A DNA stretch of 64,000 bases, from the NCBI GenBank assembly GCA_036365455.1, contig JAWQUS010000010.1, positions 16,788,501 to 16,852,500 of the forward strand. The letters are read 5' to 3'. This DNA comes from Macrosoma leucophasiata. Taxonomy: Eukaryota > Arthropoda > Insecta > Lepidoptera > Hedylidae. How positions within the stretch are numbered: position 1 is the stretch's first letter; each line of letters starts with the position of its first letter. Positions 44,533 to 55,700 of the stretch are shown piece after piece. The notes beneath the pieces are model-generated. The model ran no database searches. It was given only the letters and a program-made list of their open reading frames with translations, and was not told where the DNA came from. A program made the translations under genes and the position numbers.

Positions 44533-44854
44533 TATTATAGTCATTCACTTAGCAGAGTTCCAAGTGCAGGTACTACTGAGAAGAACTCCGCTACCCAACA
44601 AACTCAGCCTGATGCTCTTTTGTCAAATCCTTAGATTTAATACAAATATGATTACATAGAATAAAGATAATGTGAACGTCCATGGCATATAAATATTTGC
44701 ATATAAACACGTACGCAAATACCCATCAACAGCTTAATATCGTGATAGAATAGAACATAACACCCGCAAATCACAACAGACCAGTCCCCACAATCAGCAC
44801 CCGTTCACGAGTATGACGCATGTGGCAGCCATTGCTCTCCTCGACCATTTTGAA

Positions 44855-44905
44855 GGGAAGTGGGCTGAGATCGCAGGTTCGATCCCTGCCCGAAGTCGAT
44901 TTTTT
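44855..44905 (+). repeat. tRNA-like T-arm remnant
   Basis: TCGCAGGTTCGATCCCTGCC forms a 5-bp T stem with a TTCGATC loop, followed by CGAAGTCG. No convincing acceptor or D arm lies upstream, so it is probably a SINE relic. Confidence 0.35.
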
Positions 44906-45127
44906 ATCAAGATGTTTAACAATTTCTAAATTCTCTTGCATTAATTACTGCGAAAAAAAATATGTATTATAAAGAAAACAAGGTTAAGTAATATCATCTG
45001 AAAACGGCACCACTGTGCCAAAAGCTACCACCGAGTGTAATCGTGAGTCTCCAGATAGAGTCTGACTGTGGTCGAGTATTTAAGCGTAGTAAGATTTGAA
45101 ATAATTCCTTAGTAAATCATTATACTC

Positions 45128-45632
45128 AACGAGCCATTTGGTTCATCGGTGTGTGATGACAGTTTTAAAAGATGCTCACGGGTTCGATTTCTGTACCAGG
45201 ACAAATATTTGTATCGCCTACAGATTCTTTTCGGGTCTGAATGTTCGTGTACATAGAACAATACAGGTCACCGGACGCGGCGGACCGGAGAGGAGTAGCC
45301 ATATGCAGGCTTTCCCCTCTGTCAAAGTACAAGCCCAAATGGGCCTATGCCTTCCTAGATGTTTAAATGTGTGCGTGAAATTGTTTATGTATTTTGTTAA
45401 AGCTAAGGTGTGAGTTACATAGTAATAGACGATTTTTGTAGTGTGTGTGTGTCACGCATTTCCCCCCCGCAAAAAATGACAGACTGTTTTGCATCGGTTA
45501 TAAAGGCTATGGCTACTCCCCTTCGGTCCGGTGGCCCGAGTTGCTCTATGTTCGTGTATGTTGTGTGTATACAACGGCACCCACGTCACATGTGTTTATA
45601 CTTAGTTTGCAGCTGTGAGTAAAATACGTAAG
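45128..45632 (+). mobile_element. SINE-A copy interrupted by a hAT-type MITE
   Basis: The SINE head ACGAGCCATTTGGTTCATCG and ACGGGTTCGATTTCTGTACC lies left of the insertion. The remainder (TGTTGTGTGTATACAACGGC ACCCACGTCAC) resumes at 45559. The two halves join to a normal SINE-A if 45252-45558 is removed. Confidence 0.75.
45252..45550. mobile_element. hAT-type MITE, complete, with 8-bp target duplication
   Basis: 299 bp. The left end CATAGAACAATACAGGTCAC CGG and right end CGGTGGCCCGAGTTGCTCTA TG are imperfect terminal inverted repeats of about 40 bp. TTCGTGTA is duplicated at 45244-45251 and 45551-45558. An 8-bp duplication and CA..TG ends fit the hAT superfamily. No transposase frame is present. 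Confidence 0.75.
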
Positions 45633-46017
45633 TGACGAACATACGCCAGTTGAAACCGGGTGTGGGGAATGTGTGTATAATTGTGATAGACCTACGGAAC
45701 CCTATACGCATTTGGCTGTTTTTAAGATCACTTTTAGCTAAACTTTCCTACATGCAAGACGAAGTACATTATGTAATGTACGTAGTAACCATAAATTTCT
45801 AAATCCAGTCATGAACTCAGATCCACGTATCACGATGACAGTTTTAAATTTATGTAATAGTTTTTGAATGAGATTTAGTGGGCAATGTGAAAGTTCAAAG
45901 GTCTGAAAATGGACGGTTTAGGCTGGGAATGAGACAGGACTGGTGATCTCAGTGGTCGCGGGTTTAATAAGACTGCCTGCAATTTTTTTTTTTAATTTTC
46001 ATTTGCTTTTAAAAAAA

Positions 46018-46125
46018 AACGTAACTTCACGCCTGTAATCCCCGAAGGGGTAGGCAGAGGTAAATGCATGCATTCAAGCATACATGCAAACACCCACAAT
46101 TCGCCGGTTACGTTTTGGCCCATGT
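46018..46125 (-). repeat. SINE-B 3' fragment
   Basis: CGTAACTTCACGCCTGTAAT CCCCGAAGGGGTAGGCAGAG matches the 3' end of SINE-B in minus orientation. It is broken off at TTTTGGCCCATGTG. Confidence 0.65.
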
Positions 46126-46207
46126 GTGTATGTATGTTGTTGTTTTTAAATGTTATAATTGCTGTTTTATATTATCCATGCGATTAAATAAAAATGATAA
46201 CGATTTT

Positions 46208-46494
46208 TTTTATGATGTGGAAATGGCAAATAAGCATGCAGTTCACATTGATATTAAGTGATGACTCCAGACAGACACCCACACAAAGACCAAGATCAAA
46301 ATGCAGATGCGTATGTTCCACTCCTGAGGTCTAAGGTGTTTATGCCTTTGTGGCGGAAATTACAGGGCCGTACGTTACCACCTGACCGGAACATGATAGT
46401 GCTGAACACTACCATATAGCGCCAAGTACCCATATAAGGTAATGCGGTGATCCCTACTCTCGCGAGCTCCGTCACTGGAGCTCAACCACCAGTA
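46208..46494 (-). repeat. Repeat C, full copy
   Basis: Plus-strand reading ATGATGTGGAAATGGCAAAT, GACCAAGATCAAAATGCAGA, GCGAGCTCCGTCACTGGAGC TCAACCACCAGT. Confidence 0.75.
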
Positions 46495-46559
46495 GAAATA
46501 ATGATAGTCATGATTTATTTTCTTTCCACAATATATGAGAAAATACACTAATATTTTAA

Positions 46560-46745
46560 ATTTATATAATGCCGTCGGGACGTGACGACTCCACCGCCCA
46601 CTAGCGGAAGAATTTTATTCTACTGGAAGAGAATTCTTCCACTAGTGCATTCATTCAACCGAACAATGCCAGTCAAACCATTCCAATAATAGTAGGTAGT
46701 AAATAACAACGCGGAATGAGCAGCAGCGTCCCGCGATAAAATTTA
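46560..46745. repeat. Dispersed repeat D, copy 2
   Basis: CCACCGCCCACTAGCGGAAG, CTACTGGAAGAGAATTCTTC and GCAGCAGCGTCCCGCGATAA align with 8455-8640. Confidence 0.6.
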
Positions 46746-46749
46746 AAAT

Positions 46750-47450
46750 TTAAGTTTAAAATTAAGTTTAAAATGTAAAACAAGATCAAGGGTGATCGGT
46801 TAAAGATCTGTTAGATGCATAGATCTCGAAATTCTATGCTCAGTTCCTACTTTAATGTCTCTTGAGTCACTAATTTTGTCTCTTGGGTAACGTGACTGTC
46901 CCAATATTTCATGACTATTTATTCATTTTTTAAGCTTAAAAAAATAATAAATTCTTATTTCGATTTCAGATTACCTTAATAGATTGACTAACAATATAGC
47001 TTATATTAAAAATTTCATTTACATTGGCTCGAAAAAGAAATGTAAAAGAAAATTGGTTCTGATTTGTTACACTGTGACTCCGTATTTTAAGATTAAAATC
47101 GATTTGTTGACTTTTTTTGTGTTTAAAAGGCTTAACAAAAGGTTTTTAAGGGATTAAATATATCATTTAACTATTTTATGTTGCTTGATTTGAGTTTGGC
47201 GTATGTTACCCAGGGGACGTTTTAAGTAGTGAGTTTCCAAACTTTGCTTTATAACAATTGATACATTCACAAAAGTCCGCTGCTGTTTACTAATTCATAA
47301 AATGTAACTATTTATTGATCAATATTACTAATCAAGTTCATTAAAATACATAATATATTTTTATTTTTTACAACAATAGTTGATTCCGTACAGAAAAAAG
47401 TTGATTGACCCATGTATAATTAAATATGATTAATATAATTAAATTTAGTT
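46750..47450. other. AT-rich intergenic, nothing recognised
   Basis: No exon with cuticle-type features and no repeat boundary that I could define. Confidence 0.4.
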
Positions 47451-47454
47451 AAGA

Positions 47455-47672
47455 CGACCCAGTTAGCCCAGTGATGTATGACGACCGATCGATTCAAGGG
47501 GTCGCGAGTTCGGTTCCCGCACCGGGACAAATATTTGTATGGCCTACAAATACCTATTTGTGTCGGGTCTGTTTGATAAACACCCAGACCCGACACAAAT
47601 ATCTGTAGGCCATGCTGTGTGTGAACAACAGTTTTAAACCGAGTGTGGGGCTGTGAGTGTAAGCTTATTTAT
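47455..47672 (+). mobile_element. SINE-A copy with an internal rearrangement
   Basis: The head GACCCAGTTAGCCCAGTGAT and CGAGTTCGGTTCCCGCACCG is followed by TTTGTGTCGGGTCTG and then its own inverse, CAGACCCGACACAAATATCT GTAGGCCAT. A short inversion has thus replaced the usual GTGTATGTGTTG centre. Confidence 0.7.
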
Positions 47673-48047
47673 ATATATATTTTTTAATTTAGTTACATTT
47701 CACTATCGGAATTCGCCTACGATAGCGAATTATAAAAATGGAATCACTTACTTTTGTCAGGAAACATTACCACGTATAATATGAGGAATGCAGTGAAAGG
47801 AGAGGACACGGATACTGCACACTATAAAGTGGAAGAGGTTAACGTACTGCGCTAACATTGATCGCATCTGTTTTAACTTCAAGGACGGATTTAAAATGGC
47901 TACGAGTGTTAAGTTGTTTCATTTCTTTGTTATGATAGTAAACAAGCGTGAAATCAATTTTGTTAGCTAATTATACGAAGGTCTTTAATATGTGGATTAT
48001 TTCAATGTCTTTTCTATGTCATGAAAGTGCCAAAGATCATTGATAAA

Positions 48048-48350
48048 AAAAAACGTAACTTCACGCCTGTAATCCCCAAAGGCAGAGATAAATGCATGCA
48101 TTAAAGCATATATACAAACACCCACGATTCGCCAGTTACGTTTTTGGCCCATGTAACAGGTGGCGAGCCTGTTGACATCTCCGGGCACATTACCAAACTT
48201 CGAGGTACTGGGAAATTTCCAGAAAATGGAAAAATTCCAATAGAACCAGAGATAAATGACTTTACACCATTATCTCTGACCGGGAATCGAACCCAGGACC
48301 GCAGCGTAGTAGTAGTGGCCTGCTACCACTAGGCTACCAAGGCAGTTAAG
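48048..48350 (-). mobile_element. SINE-B, full copy
   Basis: The minus strand starts AACTGCCTTGGTAGCCTAGT GG, has CTGGGTTCGATTCCCGGTCA and CTCGCCACCTGTTACATGGG. It ends AGGCGTGAAGTTACG. Confidence 0.75.
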
Positions 48351-48394
48351 ATTTAAGATCATTGCTACATTGATGGTAAGTAGATAATAGTAGT

Positions 48395-48590
48395 AACCGA
48401 CAGTAAAAAAGTAAGTCCCGTAGACCGAATCCGGTCGTGTGAACAAACCCGCGCGAGCGGACCGCATCGATCTTGATTAATAATAATTCTGTCCGCCGGA
48501 CTTCTCTGCACACGGCCAGATTTGGTTCGGAGCGTACCGAATCCGCTGTCCGCTCCGTACCAAATCTGGACGTGTCTTACGACTGTAAAT
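48395..48590. mobile_element. MITE-like element with a strong internal hairpin
   Basis: ACACGGCCAGATTTGGTTCG GAGCG pairs with CGCTCCGTACCAAATCTGGA CGTGT (about 25 bp, two mismatches). Related inverted words CCGGTCGTGTGAA / TGCACACGGCC flank it. It is non-coding and the family is unknown. Confidence 0.45.
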
Positions 48591-49539
48591 ATTATCTGAT
48601 TCTATATCTAATAAGTAGGTAGAGTTTGAAACTTTATTTGTTTGTAGGAGCTAATCTTCTGAACCGATCATGAAAATTCGAAACATATTTTTTACATCCA
48701 GGATTTCTGCGGTGCCAGCCACTAAAAACTTACCAATTGGACTAAACAAATACCATTAATTGTGTCTCCGGAATCCCTAAGGCCTTAAGAAAGTAGTCTT
48801 AGATTAGGTATTCCTAACTACCAATGGTTGACTGGCAGAGAGCGCTTTAAGCGTTAAGTCCGCCATTTGTACCGATATTTTATTGATGCAATAAAGAATA
48901 AATAAGTAAATAAATAAATATTCCTTGTTTCTAAAGACACGATTATTGTGCAAAAAATATGCTTGAAGTGTTTTGAATTTATTATTCTCCGACAGGGTTG
49001 GTCTGAGGATTTGTGATTGGGTATTATAGGAGAAGTATTGGAAAAGTTTTCAGCAAATAGGTACTTGAGACTAGTTTAAAAACTTTTAAAACAAAACTTT
49101 TTTCCCGCTGTCACTTGTTATAAATGTACGCAAATTAAATCAATACGCGAGTCAAATATCAAATATTTTTGCGACTTTCGCTTTTGCAAATGAAAATTAT
49201 TTTAAAGGAACTGGTTTAGTTTACTATATTCGATTAATTATGTAGGTAGATTCAATTGAAGAAACTTTCATTAAAACTATTCTTAAATTCATTATAAATA
49301 CTCAACTGTGCGAAACTGGAACAGGCCACTGATTTCAAATAATTGTTGATTAGAATACGTTTACAGTACTATTTAATGAATAATCAGTGGTTAGAGCTTT
49401 TACTTTAAACTATAACGATATTTCTTAATAGTGTTCCCCGTGGCTCCGCCTGCGTTAAGGTCGGTTTTCGCGTAACCTGTGGCTGTGTCCCATTCCTGAA
49501 ATCTATCTAAGCTTTATAACCTCTTCGTCGGATATTATG

Positions 49540-49645
49540 TAACCGTACATTCCCACCTGGAATGCGAGACTCCTGAGCTCTACCATTTAGCGTAAGTAGA
49601 GCAATGTGGTGTCCCCAAATTGCGTCATTGGAGGTCTACCACTAG
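49540..49645 (-). repeat. Decayed repeat C remnant
   Basis: AACCGTACATTCCCACCTGG, GAGCTCTACCATTTAGCG and GTCTACCACTAGT recall repeat C in minus orientation, with deletions. Confidence 0.45.
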
Positions 49646-49754
49646 TCAAATATTAACTTTATTTACTTTCTCATACATTTTTATAACCAATGCTTCACAT
49701 AATCGGCAAAAATATTTTTTTACTACTACAGTTAAGCTTATACCTACTACCTAC

Positions 49755-49900
49755 CCTTATCCATTTACGTATTTTAGCTAAAGTGGTACTAATCTCTCCT
49801 TTATCTTCTTCTTTTCTGCACATTTGAAAATGCAACTGACAAAGACAAAGCATTCTATAGCTAAAATGTATCTAATGTATGTTTATTAATAAGGGGGTTT
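49755..49900. mobile_element. MITE family E, copy 3
   Basis: CCCTTATCCATTTACGTATT TTAGC at the left and ATGTTTATTAATAAGGGGG at the right. The centre GAAAATGCAACTGACAAAGA CAAAGC is identical to copy 1 at 16853-17006. Confidence 0.65.
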
Positions 49901-49904
49901 TTGT

Positions 49905-50690
49905 TTTATTATTTATTTACACTTTAATGCACTCAGTACATAAAGCGGTCTTAATGCTACAGGGCATTGTCTGACAGCCAACCTTTGGGTAGTGGAACAG
50001 CATTTTAGAGTTTGCATTTGCAAGGTGCAAATGGAAACTCTAAAACGCTATCAAAGCTGTAACACATTACTTTATCACTGAATAAAAAAGACAATACACA
50101 CTTATAGTTGTACCGTGACATACTTGAACATGATTGTGTAGATTTTACTTAATTTTTTCGTATCTCTAGCGTTTGCGTTTATTATGGGACTGGAGTTCTA
50201 ATTTAGTAGTCGAGGATTAAAGCCCTACCGAGTGGAAGTTATTTCTATGCTTGCTTATAAATTAAATCACGTCATCAACTACATTTTCGTTAAATGAAAA
50301 GAGGATTTTTGACGCAAAAAAGTAAAAAAAAAAAAACAATTTTTCAGGCACATCGTTGTAAAATTAAGAAAATGATATTAATGGTTAGAATTTAAGATAT
50401 AATTGTGTGTGACTGACGAACTGTGTTACATTTTTTTAGAAAATAGTTTATATACAATTTTACTAAGCAAATATTTTTTAATGATTTTGGTGTTCATGTG
50501 TATAATATTAATAATAATACGTTTCTTTAATCCTTTTTGATGTAAAAGAAATCTAGGGGAGAAGAAAGATCGTCCTCAAATGAAAAAAGGTGTACAAAAA
50601 TACAAAAAACACAAATATTTAAAAGACTAGACTTATAATTCAAATATCAGTTCATACATAACTAGTTCACTACAATCTAAGGATGATTGG
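49905..50690. other. Intergenic, nothing recognised
   Basis: AT-rich sequence between MITE family E copy 3 and gene 10. A short near-inverted pair, GAGTTTGCATTTGCAAGGTG / TGCAAATGGAAACTC, is seen at 50004-50042. Confidence 0.4.
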
Positions 50691-50692
50691 AT

Positions 50693-52128
50693 TTAATGAT
50701 GATAGTATTGAGGAGCGGGCTGGACATGTTGCGAATGACCGGAGTTCTCAACTTGAGCGTTGAATCTGGAAATAGAATAAAAAAATCAGAAATGTCCTGC
50801 GTCAAAAATTTTTTTTTTAACGAATGTCATTTTTAACTATTCTGTACTACAACATCAAAGCAATTGTGATAATTATACACACAATGAAAAAAAATTTTAA
50901 ATTTAATGAGTGTGATAATACATATATGTGAATTAAAAATAATTTTAAGCAATAAGAGACTATCTTAAATTCATAGGACTTTACTGACTTCTCCTTTTTT
51001 TTTTTGTATGGTGCAGTATTAATATTGTAGTCGTATAATAAATTGCTACCTCGAGTCGATTTAGTTCTTTCTATGGTTTCTTTTAATGTTTCAAGAATAT
51101 TAGGTATCACATATAAACTTTACTTTACCTCGGAAAATGTGTAATGTTTTGATTTTATAACAAATGTCTAAATTACATATCAATGACGACGGAATCGAAA
51201 ATTTTTTGAATAAATACATCTATATTACAAGTGATGATATACTTCTTTGAAAACATAAAACATCATTTACCCATTGTGGCCATCAGCATTGTAGTGGACG
51301 GTGCGGACGGAGCCATCAGGCTGGTGGAGGCTGTAGCTGCCACTCACGTGGTCACCATCACGAGACTCGTGCTGGGACTTGATGTCTCCGGTGTGAGCAT
51401 CGTGCACGTTGTAAGCGAAGTCGTACCTGGGGTGAGTCTGTAAAGAAGAAAAGTTTATTTAGACCATTTCAATAAAAAAAAAAATAATTAATAACAAATC
51501 TCGATAACAAAAAATTGATATCGAGAAAGTTGTATTGGTGAATTTTGCATTGTCAACTTACGTAGTAGTCCTGATGTCCAGAGTATTGACCGCCATGGAT
51601 AGGAGCGTGGTGAACCAGAGCGGGGGCAGCGTAGGCAGCATGGGCAAGAGGGGCAGCATGGACAGCGGCGGTGTGAACAATAGGGGCAGCATGGGCAATA
51701 GGGGCAGAGTAATGAGAGACACCATGGGCAATTGGGGCAGCATGAACCACAGGAGCAGCGTGTACAAGGGCTGGTTGGTGGTAAGCGATGGGCTGCGCGT
51801 TATATCCGTGTTGGTTATGGGCAATATCGTGTCGGATGATGGATTGGGATGAGGTAGCGTGTCCGTGGCCGTGAGAGTAGTGCTCTTGAGCACATACTGC
51901 CACTATAGCCGCAGCAAGGATGATGGTCTGAAAGAAATATGTTTTATTGAATACAAGTCCATATAACTAAAGCAATTGGATGAATGTATAGCAATTGAGG
52001 AGAAAGTGTAAGAAATATTATCCTTGATTACAAAATTTCATTTTGAAATCTTTTTTCTTTTTATGCAGTTAATATTCGTCCACCGTATCTCAATACGTAG
52101 GTATGTAAATACTCACTTTTGAGATCAT
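50693..52128 (-). CDS. RR-2 cuticular protein gene 10 (Ala/His/Pro linker), complete
   Basis: Exons 52117-52128 (MISK), 51562-51927, 51271-51437 and 50693-50765 give about 205 residues. Exon 2: signal peptide [13 protein letters not shown], then [22 protein letters not shown] and a long Ala/Pro/His linker with repeated HAAP, IAH and VHAAP units, ending GHQDYY. RR-2 exon: [40 protein letters not shown] and [16 protein letters not shown]. Tail: [23 protein letters not shown]. The tail has FNAQV, not the usual FNAVV. TATA at 52192-52200. AAP(A/V)-type repeats are common in cuticle proteins of hard cuticle. It is a likely secreted chitin-binding protein. Confidence 0.94.
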
Positions 52129-52191
52129 TTTCCTTTGTGTGTGTTGTAGTGAGCTTCGGAAATGAATGATAAAAATTTGAAGGCTCCCAGG

Positions 52192-52200
52192 CTTTTTATA
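52192..52200 (-). promoter_or_regulatory. TATA box of gene 10
   Basis: The minus strand reads TATAAAAAG, 64-72 nt upstream of the MISK start. Confidence 0.7.
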
Positions 52201-52754
52201 TTCAAAAGCTTATCGCCTTTAGGACAGGCTTTTAGCGAGTTACGTGTGACAGTATGTAGGGTAAAAAACAAGTTTCGGGTTTTAATATCCGTTCAGTGCG
52301 TGTGTAATAATTTAAACATGTATTAAACATTACAAGTAGAGCGAAGTTACATAAGCGGTCAATACGATAATGCGAAATGAAAAAGTAAATGTATGAGAAT
52401 ATGTATATTAATTTACATTTTTTGTCATCAGCGAAAACCGGAGTTCTCCAGCACCACGTAGGTCTGACGTTTCATAAAACGCATTCAATGCAAACACAGG
52501 GAACAGTTCAAAAAGACTTACAAACTACAAGAAAGTATAATACAAAAGTTAACACTTATGTTAAGCATTTTGAAATGTATACTGATTTTGAAGTGATTAG
52601 GGTAGCTGAATACAGATTATGAAACGCGGAGCCTCTTTGCTATCACATCCATTGAACCGTTACCGCGAAGCGTTCTTTCGTTGCTTTTCCGTCCGTGCTT
52701 AGCCTAAGTAGATAATACGTATGTAATAAATATGTGGTCGAAGTGTATGGTTGT

Positions 52755-55700
52755 CTAGCCGTGTAGAAGAGCTCCATGCCCGTAGGCGGGTGCCGCAACA
52801 ACGGGCGCCGCCGCGGGATGCGCGGCGTGGCCCTGTCTGCTCACTACTGCGTTGAATCTGCAAAATCGTTTTTAATTTAAGAATCGTCATGTCAGCTGAA
52901 ATACGTCCGCTGCTAGACAAAAGCTTTCCCCGAAGATGCCTAAAACCGCTTTGTGCGTCATTAGAGATGCCTCAATGGCCACCAATGTAGATTAGCGATA
53001 GCAGTGGCTGTAGTTTTATCACGGCATATTTTTTTTTATGTAATGGAAGTGGTAAACAAGCATACAGGTCACATTGATGTTAAGTGATGACTGCAACATA
53101 TAGACACCTACACAAAGACCAAGGTCAAAATGCAGAAGTGTCACCACTCTTGAGGCCTGAGGTGTTATGCCTCTGTGCCGGAAATTACAGGGCCGTACAT
53201 TTGCACCTGACCGGAACACGATAGTGCTGAATACTACCATTTAGCGACAAGTATATTAGGTAATGCGGTGATGCCTATACCCGCGAGCTCCGTCACTGGC
53301 GCTCTACCACCAGTAGACGTTGCTCTCCGACGTTATTGTATTTATTATCGCTCTATAGGAATGGTTGACCGCCATTATTCGTTTCACTAAAGAGGATTTA
53401 ACTAGTGCAAGTTGAAGAATCCTCCTCAAGTTGTAGACTATGTTGAGCTTACTTTTACTACAGACAAATCCCTCATTTGGCAGGTTTTTGTTACTTACCC
53501 ATTGTGGTCGTCAGCAGAATAGTTGACGGTACGAATGGTGCCGTCGGGCTCGACCAAGGAGTATTGGCCCTTCACGACATCGCCATCGCGCGCTTCCCAC
53601 TGGCTCTTCTGGTCGCCGGTGTGACCGTCAGTAACTCCATAGTTGAACTGGTAGCGGGGGTGGGACTGGAAATGACCAGGTATATATTTGGTAACATGTT
53701 TAACTATTGTAACTAGTTTCGATGATTGACTTAAATGGTACAACGATGTGGTTTTTATCAGTATACATAAAAAGGTACTACAATAGAAGAACATCTAAAA
53801 AAATGTAGCGCGTTTTTCCCGTAAAGGATTACCTAAAATCATGAATACGCACCGTCCGCGAATTATGAGTTAATGTTACCTACTCTCCTACAAAGCAAAT
53901 CTGTTGACATTTATTAGTCACAGGTAAGGTAAGGAAGGAGTCAGATCAGTCATTGGTAATCCAACTTCATGAATTAAAAAATTAAATATCATTCGCTCTA
54001 CGACCAGGGATCGTAATCGGATCTCAAGACAGATCTAGTAGTAGAGGCCGGCTAACTTCTGGCCACTGAGGCAGTTATTAAAATAAATAAGGATAAACTA
54101 CATATCCGCCAGTTCGGAGATACTATAAGCTAGCATAAAACTTACCCTCTACATTGATGCCTAAAACTATTTTAAACAAAAAAAAAGCACTATAAACGGA
54201 GGATATGCTCACATATATCTCAACAGGGGCAGCGGCGTGGGCGAGGGGTGCTCGCAGCACCGGCGCGTGCGCAACGACGGCTGCGTGACCTGCACAAACC
54301 GGTTCCATTACTGTTATCTATATATTTATATTGTTTCCATGGCAATATAGTATACATTTAAGCAGGACTAGACTTGTGTCTGAAGTCGAGTACTCTCTGG
54401 AGCGGGTCTCGGACTGGGGTCGACTCAACTTAGTGCAGTTCAACCCCTCGAAGACACAAGTCTGCGCGTTCACCGCTAAAAAAACCCCATTCGTTGTAGC
54501 ACCACAGTTCCAGGGCACTCCGCTCGCCGTTGATAAGAGTATCGGTATCCTGGGCGTTGACATATCGAACGAAGTGCAATTTGGGAGTCACATTGAGTGT
54601 AAGACCAAGTTGGCATCCAAAAAACTGGGGGTGCTTAACAAAGCGAGGCAGTATTTCACATCGGGGCAGCTATTACAGCTTTATAAGGCCCAAGTGCGGC
54701 CCCATCTGGAATACTGCTCTCATTTGAGGGCGGGAGCCCCCAAATACCAACTTGGTTCACTCGACTCCCTACAAAGACGCGCCGTTCGTATTGTTAACGA
54801 CCCAGGACTTACTGACAGGCTCGAACATCTGAGCCTGCGCAGAGACGTTGGGAGTCTATGCGTTTACACCGTCTCTACAATGGCGAGTGCTCTGTCGAAC
54901 TGTTCGACATGGTGCCACCGTCTCTTTTCCTACACCGCACTACCCGCCGAAGAGAGAAGTTCCACCCTCACCGACTGGACACTTGGCAATGTTCAACGGT
55001 GCGGTTCTCACGTTCGTTTTTGCCCAGAACGTGTAAATTGTCTAATGAACTTCCCTCTGAGGTGTTCCCTCGGTGCTACAATATGGGGTTCTTCAAAAAT
55101 GGCGTCAAAAGAGTCCTTCAGGGCTGGCAGCGCGTTGACGACACCTCTGGTGTTGCAAATGTTCATAGGCGACGGTGACTACTTTCCATCAGGTGACCCG
55201 TCTGCTTGTCTGTCATTCCTTTGAAATAAAAAAAAAAATACATGATAAGAAGGCAATATAAATATATAAGAAAAGGGAGGTTTAATGTGTGAGGGCGAAG
55301 ATAAAGTGGAAACACGTTTTGAATTTATCTTGACTATGTAAGATTTATTAAATAATGAAAATATACGTTTTTAAGATAAACATAGGTCACCACAAACTTG
55401 CCAACGAAACATCATGATTTTGAATTCAATTTTTTCGAATGTGATATTTTGTCCATTTGCAAATTGTTTTGAAATATTTCACATATTTCATGTAGTATTT
55501 ATGTAATTATTTTGATTAGTTTAATCTTTTGAATATATTTACTTGAGGCAGTTGGAAAAAACCAACGAAACGTAATTAGCCTTTTTAGGAATTCACATTT
55601 AGTTTTGGACAGTTCAAGTTCCCGATAAATTTATACATTTTGAAATGTACAAAGTTCGTATTGTATATCTTACAATACCTAATCCAAGTCCACCATAGCC

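Noticed and set aside
51535..51852. Plus-strand frame of 105 codons over gene 10 exon 2
   Set aside because: It is the complement of the Ala/His-rich linker. Low-complexity GC-rich exons leave both strands open.
54331..55224. 297-codon frame as a host gene
   Set aside because: It matches the C-terminal part of LINE reverse transcriptases and has a frameshift near 54855 and an A-rich 3' end.
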